From the NCBI GenBank assembly GCA_963383645.1, contig OY726560.1, positions 88,602,093 through 88,666,092 on the forward strand: a DNA stretch of 64,000 bases. The letters run 5' to 3'. Source of the DNA: Muscardinus avellanarius (taxonomy: Eukaryota; Chordata; Mammalia; Rodentia; Gliridae). Below the pieces are notes generated by a model. That model had not been told where the DNA came from. It was given only the letters and a program-made list of their open reading frames with translations, and did not search any database. Both the position numbers and the translations under genes were made by a program. Each line of letters begins with the position of its first letter. The stretch's first letter is position 1. Below are positions 11,383-23,285 of the stretch, piece by piece.

Positions 11383-11560
11383 CAGATACATTTTCTTTAA
11401 TTCAGAGATAACTACTTTTTCAACTAAGTTTTCTTCTTGTAGGTGAGTTAGCATATGGTATTTCACATGAAGCACTAGATGGAATTCAATTGAATTGATG
11501 CTGACTTTTCAATTTTTAAGGCTAGATATATTGGCAAAACAAAGACTAAATTCAAATGAA

Positions 11561-11562
11561 TT

Positions 11563-11601
<39 letters not shown>

Positions 11602-11603
11602 TT
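11561..11603. repeat. (TTTA)n at a SINE tail
   Basis: About ten TTTA units, which read as (TAAA)n in the sense of the adjacent minus-strand SINE. Confidence 0.95.
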
Positions 11604-11791
11604 TTGGTGGTACTGGGGTTCCTGGAAACCCATCTACCTCCGGGCTACACTCCCAGACACCTATTTTTAATATATTTTTCTTATTTGGAACCAGGGCCTC
11701 TTAAGCCAGCGTGTCTGGCTTCGAACCTATGATCCTCCTGTCTCTGCCTCCCAAGCGTGAAGATTACAAGCGTGCCCCACCACACCTGGCC
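11604..11791 (-). mobile_element. B1-ID SINE, palindrome-bearing subfamily
   Basis: An antisense copy with the diagnostic ID half (tggggttcctggaaaccc, cgggctacactcccagac) and the shortened B1 half with 'taagccagcgtgtctggctt', a slightly decayed stem. The flanking match is short (caaatg). Confidence 0.92.
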
Positions 11792-11901
11792 AAATGTATA
11801 TGATTTTGAAAAAAGTTTTTTATTTATCCCTATAAAATACAAACAATGGTGTTCAAAACAGAAAGCAAGTAAATAATATCCATCTTAAAATGCATATATT
11901 C

Positions 11902-12094
11902 AGCAGGCGTGGTGGTGCACACTTGTAATTCCAGTACTTGAGAGGCTGAGACAGAAGGATGGAAGTTTTGCAGCCAGTCTCAGTAACTTAGTGAGGCCTT
12001 CCCCAACTTAGTGAGATGCTGTTTCAAAATAACAAATAAAATAGGCCTTGTGGTGTAGCTCAGAGGTAGAATGCCCCTGGGTTCAATCCCCAGC

Positions 12095-12098
<4 letters not shown>
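11902..12098 (+). mobile_element. B1-ID dimeric SINE with (CA)n tail
   Basis: A B1 half from cagcaggcgtggtggtgc, a linker 'aaaataacaaataaaat', and an ID half with tagctcagaggtagaatgcc ending gttcaatccccagc. A (CA)n array follows at the tail. Confidence 0.93.

Positions 12099-12143
<45 letters not shown>
12099..12143. repeat. (CA)n microsatellite at a SINE tail
   Basis: About 22 pure CA units directly after the SINE end. Confidence 0.97.
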
Positions 12144-12145
<2 letters not shown>

Positions 12146-12344
12146 TATTTGTGAAGACTTTATGTATTGCTTATGACACAGATTATCATGACAATATATT
12201 TTTGGTTTAAGAAGCAAAAGGCATAAACTTTTACCAGCCAGCATAGGCGAAAATATCACAGTTTAGAAGGAATGAAGAAACTTTTGGACATAATTTCAAA
12301 CTTAATCCAACCAAGTAATTTTTGACTGGTAGATTCATTATTAG

Positions 12345-12573
12345 AATTTTTATTTTTTATTTTTATTTTTTGCAGTACTGGGGATGAAACCCAGGAGCAT
12401 TCTACCTCCGAGCTTCACCCCCAGCCTTATTTTTTATTCTTTATATTTTGAAACAGGGTCTCACTGAGTTGCAAAGAGCCTCACTAAGTAGCTGAGGCTG
12501 TCTGCAAACTGCGATCCTCCTGTCTCAGCCTCCCAAATGCTGGAATTCCAAGTGTGCGCCACCATGCCTGGCC
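12345..12573 (-). mobile_element. B1-ID dimeric SINE
   Basis: A full antisense dimer: T/A-rich tail, ID half (gatgaaacccaggagcattc), linker 'ttctttatattttgaaacag', and B1 half ending caccatgcctggcc. Confidence 0.93.
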
Positions 12574-12609
12574 ATTATCCGAAATTGTAATAGTTCATAT
12601 TCATAAGCT

Positions 12610-12666
12610 TGCACAATTGTAGTAAAATCTGCACAATTGCAGTAAAATCACACCATTGCATGTAAA
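12610..12666. repeat. 20-bp unit tandem repeat, about 2.8 copies
   Basis: Units starting at 12610 and 12630 differ at one base (tgcacaattgYagtaaaatc). A third, shorter unit follows (caccattgcatgtaaaa). Confidence 0.8.
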
Positions 12667-14190
12667 AAAGATTTGCAAATATTTTTCAGCTCTTCCTAAC
12701 AATTTCTTCTTCTGCCTTCATCAAGATAGCTTTGTTTCTGTGAAGTGTAGTTTTATGGAAAGTCTATTTCTTATTACCCAATGAGATAAATATGTGTTTG
12801 CTTAGCTATAGAATCTCCTCTTTACTAACTGGCGAGGAGTGCTGCCCAAGGGGTTTTCCCTGCTGTAATTCCAGGCATTTGTCACAAGTGTCCTGTGGTG
12901 CAATGGTGCATGCTAGTTGGACACAGTATTGGGTAATCTGGAGAGGAGTCTGTGATTCTGCTGCACAAAAGGTGTGTACAAGCTAATGAGTTGCCTTGGA
13001 GTTATATGATCTCATTAGTTTTGAACTATGCAACCTCTGAAGAGGAATATATAACAGCTGTTCTCTTTCATATTATTATAAAGCATTTATATTCAAATCA
13101 GTGAAAACCATTAGCTCCTTCTTCAAGTCAACTAAAAGTTTTCAAGATAGAGAAGAAGAAAATAATTTTATGTTGACTAAAAGCACAGTACTAAACTACA
13201 AGTAGCAGTGACAAGCTGGGGGTGATGGCATTGTATCTTTGGGTGATAGTTTGCTCAGACTAACCACTTATTCAACAAGTTTGATAAATAGGCATTTTAT
13301 ACTTAACATATATTATGTAATTACATATATGTGTGCACACACCTTCAATGTATGCTATAATGTAAAAGAAAATCACATCTAGAATGGGCCTTTATGCTTT
13401 AAGCAATCATTATTGTTTCAGTTTATATTTATTTTCATTTAATCTTTCTGTGGAGATTATTCTGTATGGTAAAGGACTAATGTAAATAGAGACATGAGCA
13501 AACTACTTCTTAGATTTTGCTCATGGATCAATACCCAATTGTTTATGCTCTTCTCCCGGATTTTCTTACCAAATAAAGCTGTGATTACAATTGAGATGCT
13601 TAAAATGGAAAAAGACAATAGGAAAAGCAATAAAGGAAACAGGTGATGGTCAAAATCACCGAAATTTGTCACTTGGATTAAAATTCTAATATTGTGTTCT
13701 ATTGCATAATATTACTTATATTGATTCCTCATATTTTCTGTGGTTTTCATTCCAAATGCTTAAAAGGAAGGAGAATTATGTTTTATTTGGGGGAAGGGAT
13801 ATTAAGCCATTTATTTTTGCAGAATAGGTTGTTCTTCAAATATTTTGTTCAGAAATGTCGCTGAACTGATAACCAGTTCCTCTTGAACTCATTTTAATTA
13901 GGATTTTAGAATACCCCTTTCCTTTTCAAATGTATAATGTAAGAGCTTATTACATTTTTTTTGCCATAACAAGTTTGCGTGCCCTTTTCTTGGTAAGACA
14001 CCCTGCCAGCATTCCTGTGGCCCGGGCTGTTTTGCACGGGGTCCCTGAGCCTCGTGACCCGCCAGCTCAGGGTCCCCACTAGTGACCATGGGCAGGGTCG
14101 GGTGGCACAGGAGACAAGTGGCCTTTAGAAACATTGGGGTTGACACATTCCACCTACAGAAAATCATGTTTTCATGTAAGCCCAGAGTGT
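12667..14190. other. Unique sequence, no gene seen
   Basis: Mostly AT-rich unique DNA with a more GC-rich pocket at 13980-14130. No repeat family or exon recognised. Confidence 0.4.
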
Positions 14191-14450
14191 TTTTTCCATG
14201 GAACCATTTTGTGAACTGACTGCCCCTTGTTTCTTAACAGAAAAATGCTTTGAGGGTAGACTGATGAGAAACAGAGATAGAGAGAGACAAAGAACTCCGA
14301 GGGTCAGCAAGAGGGAAATACAGCTCCAGCTAAAGGTCTACGAGGCCAGTGCTGAGTGCTTCACACGCCGCCACCAATTTCACCCAGAGGCAATTTTATG
14401 GAAGAGATTTTACTACCCTTGTTTTAAATGAAGCTTGGGAAGGTAAAGGT
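14191..14450 (+). other. Possible exon-like segment (speculative)
   Basis: A strong acceptor-like string (cttgtttcttaacag) ends at about 14240 and a donor-like 'gggaag|gtaaag' lies near 14448. The interval holds a 77-codon open frame (14198-14431) with no domain. The frame starts before the acceptor, so frame and exon model do not agree. At most this would be a non-coding RNA exon. Confidence 0.15.
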
Positions 14451-14779
14451 ATCCCAGATGAGTGTGAATGCTGGGCTACACTTTCTGTTCCCCACTCATC
14501 GTAAGGGATCGGCAAGCCCAATCTGTGTTCTTTCATATAAGAAATGGACAGACTTATTAAATCTTAAACATCAGTGCATACTTGAGCTGGAGCTCCAGTT
14601 TAACATTTTATTATACTTGTAAGTTTTCTTCCATGATCCCGTTTTTATATTTAGCATTGAAGAGTCACGATAACCTACAAACTATGATTGAAATAGCCCT
14701 GAAACCATTTCACAGTGTCATACTTTTTCTAATTTACTGTGATGGAAAAATAAAAAGGAAGGAGCTTACTAGACTAGTC

Positions 14780-14832
14780 ATCTAGGAACCACATTCTCTT
14801 CCTGTGTAGCCTTGGGCAGGTGATGCAGTCTC
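14780..14832 (+). mobile_element. MIR fragment
   Basis: The string 'tgtgtagccttgggcaggtg' followed by 'tctctctgaaca' matches the MIR core (tgtgaccttgggcaag, cctctctgagc). Cut short at its right by a SINE. Confidence 0.6.
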
Positions 14833-14841
14833 TCTGAACAG

Positions 14842-14998
14842 GCCAGTACTTGAGGGGTTGAAACAGGAGGACTGCAGGTTCAAGGCCAGCCTCAGCAACT
14901 TAGCAAGACTTAGTTTCAAAATAAAAAATTAAAAGAGCTGGGGGTGTGATGTGGAGGTAGAATACCCCTGGGTACAATCCCCAATAAAAAAAAATAAG
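14842..14998 (+). mobile_element. 5'-truncated B1-ID SINE
   Basis: It starts within the B1 half (ccagtacttgaggggttg), then linker, then an ID half ending ggtacaatccccaata and an A tail. It abuts a MIR. Confidence 0.85.
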
Positions 14999-15062
14999 AT
15001 TACATAATTGCCGATGAAGACACCAATGTGTTTCCATAATTCCTCTATAGTTTATAAAATAG

Positions 15063-15165
15063 TATGTAGGAGGTTGAGTATCTTGGTTGACTTTACATAC
15101 ATGAGTGGCACAGCAGGTATTAAACACTGTTTCTAACTCCTGAGTCACATACTTGCATACTATTA
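15063..15165 (-). mobile_element. MIR fragment
   Basis: The plus strand shows 'gtggcacagcaggtattaa' and 'ctaactcctgagtcacat', in the order of antisense MIR. Confidence 0.45.
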
Positions 15166-15274
15166 TTATTTTCCTGCTGTGTGACCTTCATGGGGCCAAT
15201 ATCACTCCCAGTGTGCAGTTGGAGAACTAGCCTGTAGTGTTAAGTGACAGGGTTTGGAACTTGGTCCTGTCCCA

Positions 15275-15300
15275 TCTCTCTCTCTCTCTCTCTCCTCTCT

Positions 15301-15352
<52 letters not shown>

Positions 15353-15447
15353 TATATGATATATATATCATATATATATCATATATGTATGTATATATAT
15401 AAGCATGATATATATATATGATATATATGTATGATAGATAGATATAG
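15275..15447. repeat. Compound (TC)n / (TA)n array
   Basis: About 37 TC units (15275-15348, with brief interruptions) pass into about 95 bases of ATATATG/ATATATC-type sequence with many local palindromes. It lies at the tail end of the adjacent minus-strand SINE. Confidence 0.95.
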
Positions 15448-15646
15448 AGTGTATGGTATTGGGGGTTGAATTCAGGCACTTTCTATTCCTAGCCCTTTTT
15501 AAAATTTTATTTTATTTTTTTGTTTTGAAACAGAATCATGCTATATTGAGAGTCTCACTATGTTGCTGAGGCTATCCTTGAACCTGAAGACCTCCTGTTT
15601 CAGCCTTCCAAGTACTGGGATTGTAGATGTGTGCCACTACCTCCGG
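15448..15646 (-). mobile_element. B1-ID dimeric SINE (old)
   Basis: A diverged antisense dimer: ID half 'ggggttgaattcaggcac', linker, and B1 half ending 'gtgccactacctccgg'. Confidence 0.85.
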
Positions 15647-16579
15647 TTTCCACCAATATTTGAATCGAGTTTCATTAATTTTTTATTACGTCTACTCATT
15701 GTGTAACCATACCTTGGCTTGGTAATAGTAGTGACTTTGCTCTCTTGGGAGCACGCTGCTTACTGGCAACCGCATGAATGGCTCTGTTTGTAGCCAGCTC
15801 TTCCTGTACAAAGGACCTTCCTTGGCACATGGGATTTCCTATGCATAGAATTAATCTAAATGTAAAGAATTCACAGTCAGAAAATTGTGACCAGAAGCGT
15901 AAAATTTAAACAAAAGCGTGGCAGGAAAATAATTCCTATGTATCCTTTTATTATGTTGTTTCCAGGATGAATATCTGTAGAACAAGTGCAACCATAAAAA
16001 TTATATTAAAGAAATTATGATAAGGCTGATCATTTTCCAAGTGTATATAAAAATGTGTTTCTTTATAGCTAGATTTTACTATATTCTTAAAATATCACAA
16101 ACTACATGAACTCTCAATGTGAGTAATGGGAAATCAATGGATGGTTGCCAAAAAAGTGACTTTGTAGTGATATTTGACTTCTCAAATCAGTGTAGGATTT
16201 CAATATTAGTTTGTCTCTTCAAAAAGAGTCTTCTTCCCTCCAAATGAGCACAGCAGAATGGTTCAGCTGAATAGCTCCCAGTTTCCTTAGCAGAAGTTAC
16301 TTAATGAGGCCTATGCAAACTGCTTAGAAACTCAGTGTCTGAACTGTTTCACGCCATGCTGTCTTGCATATGCAGTCTGTGAGATACAAGAATTGACCAA
16401 AATGGCATAAATCCCATTAAAATGTGGAAATAGGCATGAAAATTTGCATATCTGTGTATATAGGCACACAGAATTCTTGTTTTCTGGGGTGAGTAAGCAG
16501 TCATTGTAAAAATTTAGTTGGAGAAATGGACTAAGAACTAGTGAAATGTTCTATTTTAGTTCAAAAATGATAGTTAAAA
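15647..16579. other. Unique AT-rich sequence
   Basis: No repeat, exon or RNA gene recognised. Confidence 0.4.
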
Positions 16580-16872
16580 ATGAAGCTAAGTGAGATTAGT
16601 CATTCACAAAAAGTAAAAAATTGGATGCTCTCCCTAATACATGGTAGATAGTGAGAAAAAGAGCCATAGGAAGAACTCTAGACAAAGAAGAAGAAACCAT
16701 AGATGAGCAAATAAGGTGACCTAACTGAGGGGGATTAGAGGAGGTAAGAGGGAAATTTACTAATGCACGTGATGTATATTCACAAACATATCAAAGTCAA
16801 TCACTAAGCCAAACATGAGAAGAAGGGAGGAGGAGGGAATGGGGTGGGAATTGGGGAAGGGCTAAATGAGTG

Positions 16873-16917
<45 letters not shown>

Positions 16918-16985
16918 CCTCTACCATCTTGTACCCCATTAAGATATATTAGTACATTGCACCAACAACAAAAGAAACAAGCTAA
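16580..16985 (+). mobile_element. L1 3'-end fragment (old)
   Basis: 'taagtgagattagtcattcac' to 'gcaccaacaac' follows the same order as the better preserved L1 3' ends elsewhere in the window ('ttaagtgagattagccagtca', 'gcaccaataa'). It includes the G-rich 3' UTR stretch (gaagggaggaggaggga) and an internal (GT)n. No open frame. Confidence 0.7.
16874..16914. repeat. (GT)n microsatellite
   Basis: About 20 GT units inside the L1 3' UTR relic, so not at a SINE tail. Confidence 0.97.
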
Positions 16986-18249
16986 TCTATATTAGTTTTA
17001 CCATACTATACTCTCTTTTGTATATAATACTTTTAACTATAATTGTTTGTGTGTTCTAAGCTTGCTTAAAGTATTGGTTTGAAAATGTAATCGCTCCATA
17101 TTTAAATTGAAACACTCCTGTATAATGGTATGAATGGTATTTTGGAAAGTATAGTCTTTTGACTATTTAAATCATTTTAAACTCAAGTTTAACTTCAGTT
17201 AAAGACTCCCAATGGTTTCTTTATGTATTTATAAACTTCTGATATTTTCTATGCATGAAGAGTGCATTTTATACCCTAAACCTAGAATTCAGTCCCCTGC
17301 CCAGAAATCTTACGTTTTCTTCTCAACTCTTCAAGACAAACCTCTTATGACTACAACGGCTTCATGGCCAGTCTCCACACACGTGCTCCTCTGCCTTCAG
17401 TCTTACGTCTACAAACGCCTCCCCCTACGAATTCTGCTCGTGAATGGTGATAAGCACAAATTCTTCCGTGAAAGGTGACTTTGTCTACTGAAGCCCACAT
17501 TGATAATTCCCTAATCCCACCTGCCGCACATAAGCTCACATGTTTGCGAGGGTCCTGTGCGTATTTCTGATGTGCAGGGGCCATATCACTGCTATGGCAG
17601 TGACCACCTTAGAAAAGACCCTCATCCAGACTCATTGCCTGCAAAGCATGGAATACATTCACCCCAAGGCACGGAATACGTTATTTAAACAAGTTAGAGA
17701 AATTTAACACTTGACAGTGTCTGACAAGGTCGAAGTAGGGTAACAGAATGTAAAATGTTCACATTTGCAAGACTATTTTTCTAAAATTGAGAATTTTACT
17801 ATTCTCTAAGATATGAGCTAAAACATCTAGATCAACTCATTCATTTCTTCAATATATTTTAAATAGATGCTCAAGGTTTTACTCAAAGATTGAAACATTC
17901 CAAATTGCAAATTTTATAGCTCAACCATGGTTGAACATAAGCAAATTAATTGAGTTAAACCTAATATTTATGGGTGCAATAATAAATGAAGGAGGCCGCA
18001 TTTCCAGAGTTTATGTAGAGTCTGCTGGAGGAATTGCTTTTGATACAGGGTGCTATGGGTTGTAATTCTGGTATGGGTGGTCTTATAACTTTTTTTGTTT
18101 GGACATAGGTCCTTATAATACTTAGCTTTTAATAAGAGTTTCAAGTGATATTTGCTAATATAACTAGTTTTTTAATGAAAAGAGAACATTTTTATTCAAA
18201 TTACCAGAGTCTAAAGGAGAGATTTTTAGTACATCTTTATTGGTTTGTC
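16986..18249. other. Unique sequence, possibly with L2 relics
   Basis: About 17270-17600 is CT-rich and resembles decayed L2 (ttccgtgaaaggtgactttg), but the match is weak. The rest is unassigned AT-rich DNA. The 88-codon frame at 17212 has no support. Confidence 0.3.
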
Positions 18250-18555
18250 GTAGTCCTACATCATGATGAAGTTTGGAGTGAGAGCATTTGCTCCTCAAGC
18301 CTGCCTCCCCTCACCCACCCGATTTCCCCCTCGCTTCCACATACGAGAAAAAACATATGGCTCTTCATTTTTTGTGTCTGAATAATCTCACTTAGCGTAA
18401 TATTCTCTGCTTTTCATTTTCCTAAAAATGACACAATTTTGTTCATTATGGCAGAGTAGAATTCTATTGCAGATAAATATCCTGTAATTTCATGATCCAT
18501 TCACCTGTTGATGAACACCTAGGCTGGTTTCATAATTTGGCTTTTGTGAATTGTA
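18250..18555 (-). mobile_element. L1 3'-end fragment (old)
   Basis: Antisense L1 landmarks appear in order: 'acatatggctcttcatttt', 'aatctcacttagcgtaat', 'gagtagaattctattg', 'ttcacctgttgatgaacacc'. This spans the ORF2 C-terminus and 3' UTR. Many substitutions. Confidence 0.85.
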
Positions 18556-18639
18556 AAAGTTTCCTAAGGTTAGTCAGGCCTCGGTTTTTCTTACCAATCT
18601 GCTAAAATTTTATCTGTCAACTTCCATAGTCCACTTAAA

Positions 18640-18790
18640 CATGTCAATATCTGTTGTACTACGTCTTAACACATCTCATAACACTCTATGTGCAATTATT
18701 ATTTCTTCTTGTACCCGGTGTCTAACTCTCTTACCCCGTGAGACCAAAGGCTGTCATTCAAGGTTGGCAAATGATTGATGATTCCTCATA
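18640..18790 (+). mobile_element. Possible L2 fragment
   Basis: 'cacatctcataacactctatg' with following CT-rich text resembles the L2 3' UTR. Weak. Confidence 0.3.
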
Positions 18791-19376
18791 TTCGCATGCT
18801 TATTGATTAGCAAGCTTAACTCACTCATTTCCTTAGCTTTTTGATTTCCCCCAGCAAGAGAGATGGATTTCTTGATATCTTTTCCTAAACAGAAGCCGTT
18901 CTGCCTTCCCTGGTAGCCTTCTTTGACTAAATTGTTTTCAGATCCATCTCACCCCTCTGGAAGGGCAGTTCCAGAATAGAACCAAAGTTCTAGGTGCTGA
19001 TCCCCACCTGCACGTTAGGGTCATGTTCTCCCTGTCACCCACGATGATAACCAGCATGTTGCTGGCTTTTTTGTCCCAGCAACACAAAGGGCTTCTGTGT
19101 CCAGAAAACGGAACACATTAGATCTGCATTTTAACTCCTAATTCAGAGTTCCCCATTTAAAAAAAAAAAACATAAAACAGACTTACTTATTTCTGCACCA
19201 TTATTTATGTGTCTATGTTAAAGACCATTTTCTTCCATAAAATAAATTTTTGCAAAATTTTGCAAATCTCTATCAGAGTTTTATTTCTTAGTATTTTGGC
19301 ATGTAAGCTATCAGGTCCTACATTAAAGAAAAAGAATAAGTCCTAAGTGCTGGCTGATAAGAAATCATTTATGAAG

Positions 19377-19437
19377 GAGCTGGGGCTGCAGCTTGCCTAG
19401 CATGGGCAAGCTCCCGAGATGGGTCCTCCACACCACT
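19377..19437 (+). mobile_element. ID monomer SINE with internal deletion
   Basis: 'gagctggggctgcag' is followed by 'cttgcctagcatgggcaagc' and 'gggtcctccacacca', the ID consensus with the ctcagtggtagag segment missing. A (GT)n tract follows. Confidence 0.75.
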
Positions 19438-19442
19438 GAATA

Positions 19443-19480
19443 TGTGTGGTGTGTGTGTGTGTGTGTGCGTGTGTGTATGC
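19443..19480. repeat. (GT)n microsatellite at an ID tail
   Basis: Interrupted GT repeats directly after the ID element. Confidence 0.9.
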
Positions 19481-19506
19481 ATACATGTGTGTTTGTATTT
19501 ATTAAT

Positions 19507-19700
19507 AGCTGGTTGTGGTAGCGTGTTCCCACAGTCCCAGTACTTGGAAGGCTAAAACAGGAGGATAACAGGTTTAAGTCCAGCCTCAGCAATTACAATG
19601 TGAGACTCTTGGCAACTTAGCAAGACCCTGTTTCAAAATAAAAAATAAAAAATAGCTGGGGGTGTATCTTGGAGATAGATATATTTCCAGTCCCCCCCAA
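19507..19700 (+). mobile_element. B1-ID dimeric SINE
   Basis: A diverged plus-strand dimer: 'agctggttgtggtagc', 'ccagcctcagcaattac', an A-rich linker, and an ID half 'agctgggggtgtatcttgg'. Confidence 0.88.
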
Positions 19701-20639
19701 AATTATTAATGAATCAATTATGGCTAGCATTCCTATTATCTTCAATCCTCTTAAACGGTTCAATATTTTCTTAATGCTTATGTTAAGTTCCAGGCACCTA
19801 CCAAAATCATTTTGGTATTTTGCTTTATATTTATTCAGATTTTTCAATTACCTCCTTTAGAGTCCGGTTTGAGTATACTAGTTTTAGATGGATTTTTAAC
19901 GTCCATCGAAACTCGGTACTCAATTTTAGATAAACTTCTAGAAGTTCAGTCCTTTGATTCATACAAAGCTACAAGAGCTCATTGGCTTAGCTGGATCTTT
20001 TATAAATCCTGGTTATTTGCATGTGAAAGGCCAAAATAAACCTTCTCAAACTGTATATTTTTACTTTAATTTTACCTAATAGGAAACTTCTGATTTTGAT
20101 TTTTAGAAATACTTGCAATTCCATCCAAAAAACTGGTTAAAAGATGTACTCTAGATCCCTTTTGCTGAACTCGTTGACCAAAAAGTGGTCATGATCTACG
20201 GGCTTCTTGTTCCTCAGGCCTTAGCACACTAGGTTTGTCGAGCAGGGCATCACTTTGGATTTCCCTAGATCCCTGGTCTGAATTAGTATTATCTACCCAA
20301 ATGCATCTGTCTACCGCTGCATCTCTTGGCTTACGATGACTCTGCTACTAAGTTGCTATGGATTTTCTACTTAATCTTTGTTACCTGATTTTAAAAGCAT
20401 TGTTGTAGGTTAAGGATAAAAGAAACTTGCAATGTCTTTATACTTACCGACTACTTTGAGAATCAGATTAACTTCTTTAAAATACTGCATTTCTCTTTTC
20501 AGCATTTCTTATGGCCTAGCTGGCTTTGCTTGCCTGCAGAAGCCTCATGAACTTGTGCCATCCCCCGTCTGAATGATGACGTGTCCCCGCATCCTAAGGT
20601 TAGGATGATGAGGACAAGTTACACTCTCTCATGTCAAGT
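19701..20639. other. Unique sequence, no gene seen
   Basis: No repeat or exon recognised. Confidence 0.4.
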
Positions 20640-21020
20640 GGCCTTATCGACATTTTTAGAGAAAAATTATGTAGCTTTTGTTGTCTGATAAGGGAAGAGC
20701 ATCCTCACCAAGGATCTTTAAGAATAGCTTTCCATGACTATGGTTAGGGTAGAAGAAATGTCCTTGCAAAGGAGGTTTTGCCTTTGTTATTTCTTCTGTC
20801 CAGGCTCATAATTCACTTATTTCACAGTCAACACAAGTGAATTGTTGACCTTTTCAGAATTATTTGCAACCAAGACTGTGTTTACTGATTATAATGGAAT
20901 TGTGTCACCTTCAATAATAATCCATTTCTTCCCTGTGTGTTATCAAATGAACACGTATCCCATGAGCATCTTTGACGATTAGATCTTTGCCAACATCGGA
21001 GTCACACAAAACTTAGAAAA
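20640..21020. other. Candidate conserved non-coding block
   Basis: Complex sequence free of repeats and simple tracts, with AT-core motifs (gaattatttgcaacc, ttcaataataatcc). A weaker candidate than the blocks at 10.1, 24.8 and 30.4 kb. Confidence 0.25.
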
Positions 21021-22439
21021 TCTAGCTGTTATCCTAGTGAATGTGGGTATGTGAATGTGTGGGCTCCTTAACCACTAACTCTTTCACATTCCTGCCATAT
21101 CCCAAATATATTTGGAAAGATGTTGTCTAGATCAGTTAGGAAAAAAATTCATCTTATTAAGGAAGTCATTTTCTAAACATGGTTTTATCTAATGCTATGC
21201 TTTGTCTTTTGCTATTTCGTTTTTAAAAATTAATTTATACAATAGCAGTCTTTAACTGAGCCACTTCTTTTGTAGAAAAGGAATATTTTGTCTTGCTTTT
21301 TAAAGGTATAATTGACAAATATATATGCATATGTCCCCCAAATTAGTTTTCCTATAAAATCTCTATAAAAGTTTTATAATTAATACAAACACTAAAAAAG
21401 ATTCATATGAAATATACATTTAGTATCTAAAATGACCATGGTACTTATAGTACCATTTGTCAATATTTCTCTTATTTTCATAACTGCTGGGAAATAAACC
21501 TCGTGTAGATTCATAGTCCCAGCTAGTATTTAAAGTTGCCATTATTCTAGGTTGTCCGTATTTTAAATAAATTGCATTCATTTCAGAGTGCTAGATGTTT
21601 TTTCACCAGGTTAGAAGGGTATGTTCAAAATAGGCCTAACTTCAAAGATAGGTTCTATGGCTTATGGAAAATTCAACGTGTTAAGCGGACTCTCAGAGCC
21701 GAACATTGAAAGACTAATTTATAGATGATTCCTCTTCTGGACAAATGAGAAAAATATTCAATATGGAGACCATGGAATGATCAGTTGAAAAGATGAGCTA
21801 TCTTAAATGCAACAAAGTAAGTTTCCTAATGTAAAGAATATTTGAACACCCAAAGATATGAGCCATTGTTCTCCAAAGCAGATGAAACTATGATAATATG
21901 AGAATCATTGTGAGTCCTGACATGAACCCCAAATTGATCGTGCCAAAAAATACAACATTGGGTTCTTTGCATCCAAATTCTGTTACTATTTCCCAACCTT
22001 GAATGAAAATGTAACCTACATATATATGTTTTCTATAGGGAAGTGTGTGTTGTATCAGCTAAAGAGTCTCTAGGAGGGCTCTTGAAACATTTATTAATGA
22101 ATAAATGTCCAAATTCAGACATACAAAAATATAATAATTTACAGGTATGTGCTTTAATAAGCACCTCTTAAACATCAACAGATCCTAACTACTCTCTCTG
22201 CATTTTAAAGTCTGCACTTCCCAGTAAGTGCTCCTTTTAATAATTCATCACAAAAGCAGACATCCTTATTACAGGTATTATACTTGATAGTACTGTGACG
22301 TTAACCACTCTCCCGAAGTGATATATGTGTCTCCCTTTTGACAGATTACAAAGATTCTTTGTGAAGGAATTTTAATTTATTTGTACCTGTTGACAAAATT
22401 ATAGAAAATTATTAGTGGAATTTTAAAATTGATTGTGCT
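21021..22439. other. Unique AT-rich sequence
   Basis: No repeat family, exon or RNA gene recognised. Confidence 0.4.
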
Positions 22440-22656
22440 AGCCTGGTGTGGTGGTGCATGCCTATAATCCTAGTACTTGGGAGCCTGAGCTAGGAGGATC
22501 CACACATTTGAAACCTGCCTAATCAACTTAGTGAGACCCTCCTCAATTTAGTGAGACCCTGTTTCAAAGTAATAAATAGGGCTGAGAGCGTAGCCTGGAG
22601 AGGGTAGGCTCTTGGGTTCCATCTCTAGCACTACCACTACCACCAAAAACAAAACA
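22440..22656 (+). mobile_element. B1-ID dimeric SINE
   Basis: A plus-strand dimer: 'agcctggtgtggtggtgcat', 'gtgagaccctgtttcaaag', and an ID half 'gggctgagagcgtagcctgg' ending in a (CCACTA)-like tail. Confidence 0.9.
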
Positions 22657-22790
22657 AAATTGGTTTGCATTTCCTCTTGAAACTGATTAAAGATTATCTT
22701 GAGCTGACAATGTCATCCAGCTGTTTGATATGAAAACTCATTCAATAACCAGGCAGTAGGATTTTAAGAGTTTGTTAGTAAACACTTTTT

Positions 22791-22975
22791 GGGGGGAGGT
22801 GATACTGGGGTTCCTGGAAGTCCTTCTACCTCCGGGCTACACTCCCAGACCTATTTGATACTTTTTATTTGCAAACAGGGTCTCTTAAGCCAGCCTGGCT
22901 GGCTTCGAACCTGCGCGATCCTCCTGTCTCCGCCTCCCAAGCTCAGGGATTACAAGCGTGCCCACCACACCCGGC
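22791..22975 (-). mobile_element. B1-ID SINE, young palindrome-bearing subfamily
   Basis: Perfect 14-bp target-site duplication 'agtaaacacttttt' (22777-22790 and 22976-22989). The B1 half holds a near-ideal palindrome: AAGCCAGCC (22887-22895), one base, then GGCTGGCTT (22897-22905). The ID half carries the subfamily marks (ggggttcctggaag, cgggctacactcccagac). Confidence 0.96.
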
Positions 22976-23096
22976 AGTAAACACTTTTTAAGAGAAAGGA
23001 TGAAGCTGTCAGTTCAAATAGAAGCATCTTATCTGGATAATTTATTGAAGAGGAAGAAGTTTTTCCATTTGATGCGGCAGATAAATATTTATACAT

Positions 23097-23280
23097 GAGC
23101 AAGATGTGGTGTGCATGCTTGTAATTTCAGTGATTCTTGAGGCAGAGACAGGAGGATTGCAAGTTTGAGGCCAGCCTCAACATCTCAGAGTCATTGTCTC
23201 AAAAAAATAAAAAATAAAAACGGCTGAGGATGTATCTCAATGGCAAAAGCACTTCTGAGTTTAACCATCAGTAACCTCCC
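23097..23280 (+). mobile_element. B1-ID dimeric SINE (old)
   Basis: A diverged dimer: 'gcaagatgtggtgtgcatgc', 'ggccagcctcaacatct', an A-rich linker, and an ID half 'ggctgaggatgtatctcaat'. Confidence 0.85.
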
Positions 23281-23285
23281 CTAAA

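Noticed and set aside
14191..14450. Treating the acceptor/donor-like pair as a coding exon
   Set aside because: The open frame begins upstream of the acceptor and continues past any phase-consistent model; listed only as a speculative segment.
15240..15479. 79-codon frame with RE-repeats
   Set aside because: Translation of the (TC)n/(TA)n array.
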